From contig CALCRH010000330.1 in NCBI GenBank assembly GCA_937894515.1, positions 1 through 25,433 on the forward strand: DNA of 25,433 nucleotides, written 5' to 3'. Below the pieces are notes generated by a model. It saw only the letters and a program-made list of their open reading frames with translations. It had not been told where the DNA came from and made no database searches. The stretch comes from an uncultured Clostridia bacterium. GTDB lineage: Bacteria; Bacillota; Clostridia; Oscillospirales; Oscillospiraceae. The position numbers and the translations under genes are program-made. Positions 22,936-25,433 of this stretch are shown piece after piece (position 1 is the stretch's first letter; each line of letters starts with the position of its first letter).

Positions 22936-24099
22936 ATGACACAGAAACAGAAGATTCTGAACTTTGTTCAGAAATATACGATGATTATTGTCCTGGTGCT
23001 GGTGGTTGCCTTCTTCGCCTGGCGTACCGGCGGCAAACTGCTGATGCCCCAGAACATCACCAATATTATTTCTCAGAACGCTTATGTGTTCGTCTTGGCT
23101 ACCGGTATGCTGCTGTGCATCCTGACCGGCGGTAACATCGACCTGTCCGTGGGCTCCGTGGTCTGCTTTGCCGGTACCATTGGCGCCGTGCTGATGCACA
23201 ACGAGCTGAATATGTGGCTGGCTGTGATCGTCATGCTGCTGGTGGGTCTGGCGATCGGTGCCTGGCAGGCATTCTGGATCGCCTACGTGCACGTGCCTCC
23301 CTTCATCACCACTCTGTCCGGCATGATGGTGTTCCGCGGATTGTCCAACGTGGTGCTGCAGGGCAAGACCATGTCCGTGACCAACGAGAAGTTCGTGCAG
23401 ATCTTCGGCGGTGGTGCTAACTGCTACCTGCTGAAGGATGCTGCCAGTGCAACCCTGTGCCTGATCGTTGGTGGCATTGCCTGTGCACTGTTTATTTTCT
23501 TTACGCTGCGTAGCTATCTGGTTCGCAAGAAGGCCGGTTTGCAGACCGACTCCATGGCCAAGCTGCTGATCAAACTGATCGCTATCAGCGCCGTAATCAT
23601 TTTCTTTACTTTCAAGCTCAGCCAGTATAAGGGTATCCCCACCGCTCTGGTCTGGGTGGCTCTGGTGGTTATCATCTACACCTATATTACCTCCAAGACC
23701 ACTATCGGCCGTCACCTGTATGCCATCGGTGGTAACGAGACCGCGACTCAGCTGTCCGGTATCAACACCAAGCGCATCTACTTCTTTGCCTATACCAACA
23801 TGGGCTTCCTGGCTGCTCTGGCCGGTATCATGACCATCGCCCGCCTGACCTCCGCCCAGCCCACCTACGGTCAGAACTACGAGATGGACGCCATCGGCTC
23901 CTGCTTCATCGGCGGTGCTTCCGCTTACGGCGGTATCGGTACTGTCCCCGGCGTTATCGTTGGTGCTATCCTGATGGGCGTTATCAACATCGGTATGTCT
24001 ATCATGGGCGTGGACGCCAACTATCAGAAAGTGGTCAAGGGTCTGGTGCTGCTGGCAGCCGTTATCTTCGACGTGGTTTCCAAGAAGAAGAATACCTGA
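22936..24099 (+). CDS. mmsB: Monosaccharide ABC transporter, permease
   Basis: A 387-aa membrane protein of the MmsB/GguB/XylH permease family, with about ten helices. Typical blocks are MLLCILTGGNIDLSVGSVV and PPFITTLSGMMVFRG, the inserted region with NCYLLKD, and YAIGGNETATQLSGIN followed by GFLAALAGIM, where the EAA-like loop contacts the ATPase. The length fits the MmsB type rather than the shorter RbsC. GGAAAGGAG just before the mmsA stop serves as ribosome site, so mmsA and mmsB are coupled. It forms the membrane channel for sugars delivered by the ChvE lipoprotein. The sugar specificity depends on that protein and is not set by this sequence. Confidence 0.94.
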   Translation: MTQKQKILNFVQKYTMIIVLVLVVAFFAWRTGGKLLMPQNITNIISQNAYVFVLATGMLLCILTGGNIDLSVGSVVCFAGTIGAVLMHNELNMWLAVIVMLLVGLAIGAWQAFWIAYVHVPPFITTLSGMMVFRGLSNVVLQGKTMSVTNEKFVQIFGGGANCYLLKDAASATLCLIVGGIACALFIFFTLRSYLVRKKAGLQTDSMAKLLIKLIAISAVIIFFTFKLSQYKGIPTALVWVALVVIIYTYITSKTTIGRHLYAIGGNETATQLSGINTKRIYFFAYTNMGFLAALAGIMTIARLTSAQPTYGQNYEMDAIGSCFIGGASAYGGIGTVPGVIVGAILMGVINIGMSIMGVDANYQKVVKGLVLLAAVIFDVVSKKKNT

Positions 24100-24126
24100 T
24101 TTTCGCCGACATAAGGAGAAATTCCT

Positions 24127-25433
24127 ATGTATTATATCGGAATTGACCTGGGTACCTCGGCGGTCAAACTGCTGTTGGTGGACAATGCAGGTCAGATCAA
24201 AAAGAGTGTATCCCGCGACTATCCCCTGTACTTCCCCCATCCCGGCTGGTCCGAGCAGAACCCCGAGGACTGGTGGACTGCCGTACAGGACGGTTTGAAA
24301 GAATTAACCTCTGCAATCGACACCGGCGAGATCGCCGGTGTCGGCTGCGGCGGCCAGATGCACGGTCTGGTGGTGCTGGACGAGAACGACAACGTGATCC
24401 GTCCTGCGATTCTCTGGAACGACGGCCGTACCGCCGCGGAGGTGGAGTATCTCAATGGCGTCATCGGCAAAGAGAAGCTCTCTGCGCTGACCGCCAATAT
24501 CGCCTTTGCCGGATTCACCGCGCCCAAGATCCTGTGGATGCAGAAGAACGAGCCGGAAAAATTTGCCAGGATCGCCAAGATCATGCTGCCCAAGGACTAT
24601 GTGAACTACAAGCTCACCGGTGTCCACGCCTGCGACTACTCCGATGCCAGCGGTATGCTGCTGCTGGACGTGGAGCACAAGTGCTGGTCCCGGGAAATGC
24701 TGGACATCTGCGGCATCACCGAACAGCAGATGCCCAAGCTCTTTGAAAGCTATGAAGTCATCGGCACCGTGAGTGCTGACGTGTGTCTGCCCAAGAGCTG
24801 CAAGGTCGTGGCGGGTGCCGGCGATAACGCCGCTGCCGCTATCGGTACAGGCACGGTAGGTGAGGGCGCGTGCAATATCTCCCTCGGCACCTCCGGCACC
24901 ATCTTCATCTCCAGCGAGAAGTTCGGCGTGGATCCCAACAACGCGCTCCATGCCTTTGCCCACGCGGACGGTCACTATCACCTGATGGGCTGTATGCTGT
25001 CTGCGGCAAGCTGCAACAAGTGGTTCTATGAGACCGTGTTGGGCACTGACGACTATGCCGCCGAGCAGGGCAGTATTACCGAAGAAAAACTGGGCAAGAA
25101 CGATGTATTCTTCCTGCCCTACCTGATGGGCGAGCGCAGTCCCATCAACGATACCGATGCCCGGGGCACTTTTGTGGGCATGACCATGGCCACCACCCGT
25201 GCCGACATGGTGCAGGCAGTCATGGAGGGTGTCACTTTCGCCATCCGCGACAGCTTCGAGGTGGCCAAGTCCCTCGGTATCGACATCAAGCGCAGCAAGC
25301 TCTGCGGCGGCGGTGCCAAGGCACCCATCTGGCGTCAGATGATGGCCGATGTGCTGAACATCGACATCGACCTGCCCCAGACCGAGGAGGGCCCCGGTTA
25401 CGGCGGCGCCATGCTGGCCATGGTGGGCTGCGG
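24127..25433 (+). CDS. xylB: Xylulokinase (partial, runs off the window end)
   Basis: The frame is open from ATG 24127 to the last base (435 codons, of about 500 expected), so only the C-terminus is missing. It is a FGGY kinase: the N-terminal ATPase loop is YIGIDLGTSAVKLLLVD, the substrate region is GGQMHGLVVLD then LWNDGR, and the catalytic Asp is D233 in AGAGDNAAA, the same position as in the E. coli enzyme. GTSGT, LPYLMGERSP and LCGGGAKAPIW complete the kinase core. It phosphorylates D-xylulose to xylulose 5-phosphate for the pentose phosphate pathway. AAGGAGA (24113-24119) precedes it, 27 bp after mmsB, so it belongs to the transporter operon. Xylose isomerase (xylA) is not in the window and may lie just beyond. 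Confidence 0.93.
   Translation, partial: MYYIGIDLGTSAVKLLLVDNAGQIKKSVSRDYPLYFPHPGWSEQNPEDWWTAVQDGLKELTSAIDTGEIAGVGCGGQMHGLVVLDENDNVIRPAILWNDGRTAAEVEYLNGVIGKEKLSALTANIAFAGFTAPKILWMQKNEPEKFARIAKIMLPKDYVNYKLTGVHACDYSDASGMLLLDVEHKCWSREMLDICGITEQQMPKLFESYEVIGTVSADVCLPKSCKVVAGAGDNAAAAIGTGTVGEGACNISLGTSGTIFISSEKFGVDPNNALHAFAHADGHYHLMGCMLSAASCNKWFYETVLGTDDYAAEQGSITEEKLGKNDVFFLPYLMGERSPINDTDARGTFVGMTMATTRADMVQAVMEGVTFAIRDSFEVAKSLGIDIKRSKLCGGGAKAPIWRQMMADVLNIDIDLPQTEEGPGYGGAMLAMVGC

Noticed and set aside
21346..24240. Very long open frame on the minus strand (964 codons)
   Set aside because: It is opposite mmsA and mmsB, whose domains are unmistakable. Its protein is His/Gln/Asp-rich with no domain or ribosome site, a by-product of the biased codons of the sense genes.
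1..25433. CRISPR array, tRNA, rRNA, insertion sequence
   Set aside because: No regularly spaced long repeats, no cloverleaf or rRNA sequence and no transposase gene were seen on either strand.

Overview
The window looks like the chromosome of a Gram-positive gut-type Clostridia, probably Oscillospiraceae/Ruminococcaceae. The grounds are AGGAGG-like ribosome sites throughout, a lipobox sugar-binding protein, GTG and TTG starts, short head-to-tail operons, and a G+C-rich core interrupted by visibly AT-richer accessory DNA. The species call is inference. There are no tRNA or rRNA genes, no CRISPR array and no IS element.

Layout. (1) 27-5341, plus strand, G+C-rich: a YgjP-type metallopeptidase, a DUF5714 Cys-rich protein, a CrcB fluoride channel, a CDP-alcohol phosphatidyltransferase, an alpha/beta hydrolase, a GNAT acetyltransferase, a MerR regulator with GyrI-like domain, and a Cys-rich protein resembling U32 peptidases. 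The hydrolase gene appears to be an inserted cassette: 145 bp of the phosphatidyltransferase 3' end, including the ribosome site for the next gene, is repeated exactly 900 bp further on. (2) 5386-7181, minus strand: a MarR-MATE efflux operon with a perfect 18-bp operator over its -10 box. (3) 7398-9208: small accessory genes, a HTH regulator behind a divergent promoter with inverted operators, the 3' remnant of a second merR gene, and a membrane-anchored unknown protein. (4) 9466-18194, minus strand, AT-richer: a small XRE regulator, a two-gene operon of large tyrosine-recombinase-like proteins (515 and about 1037 aa), and an AAA-ATPase/subtilase pair matching the IetAS toxin-antitoxin/antiphage system. 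The last three are strictly coupled by ATGA overlaps. (5) 18744-25433, G+C-rich: a ROK/XylR-type regulator divergent from a sugar operon chvE-mmsA-mmsB-xylB, which runs off the window.

How the genes work together. In region 5 a ChvE-type lipoprotein captures a monosaccharide, MmsA/MmsB import it, and XylB phosphorylates xylulose. The ROK repressor and palindromes in the 281-bp divergent promoter likely control this. In region 4 IetA (AAA ATPase) is expected to control or deliver the IetS protease. The recombinase pair could mobilise the island, or could itself be an uncharacterised two-gene system. The most interesting points are the recombinase pair, the IetAS operon with three 7-mers at exact 42-bp spacing upstream of its promoter, and the hydrolase cassette.
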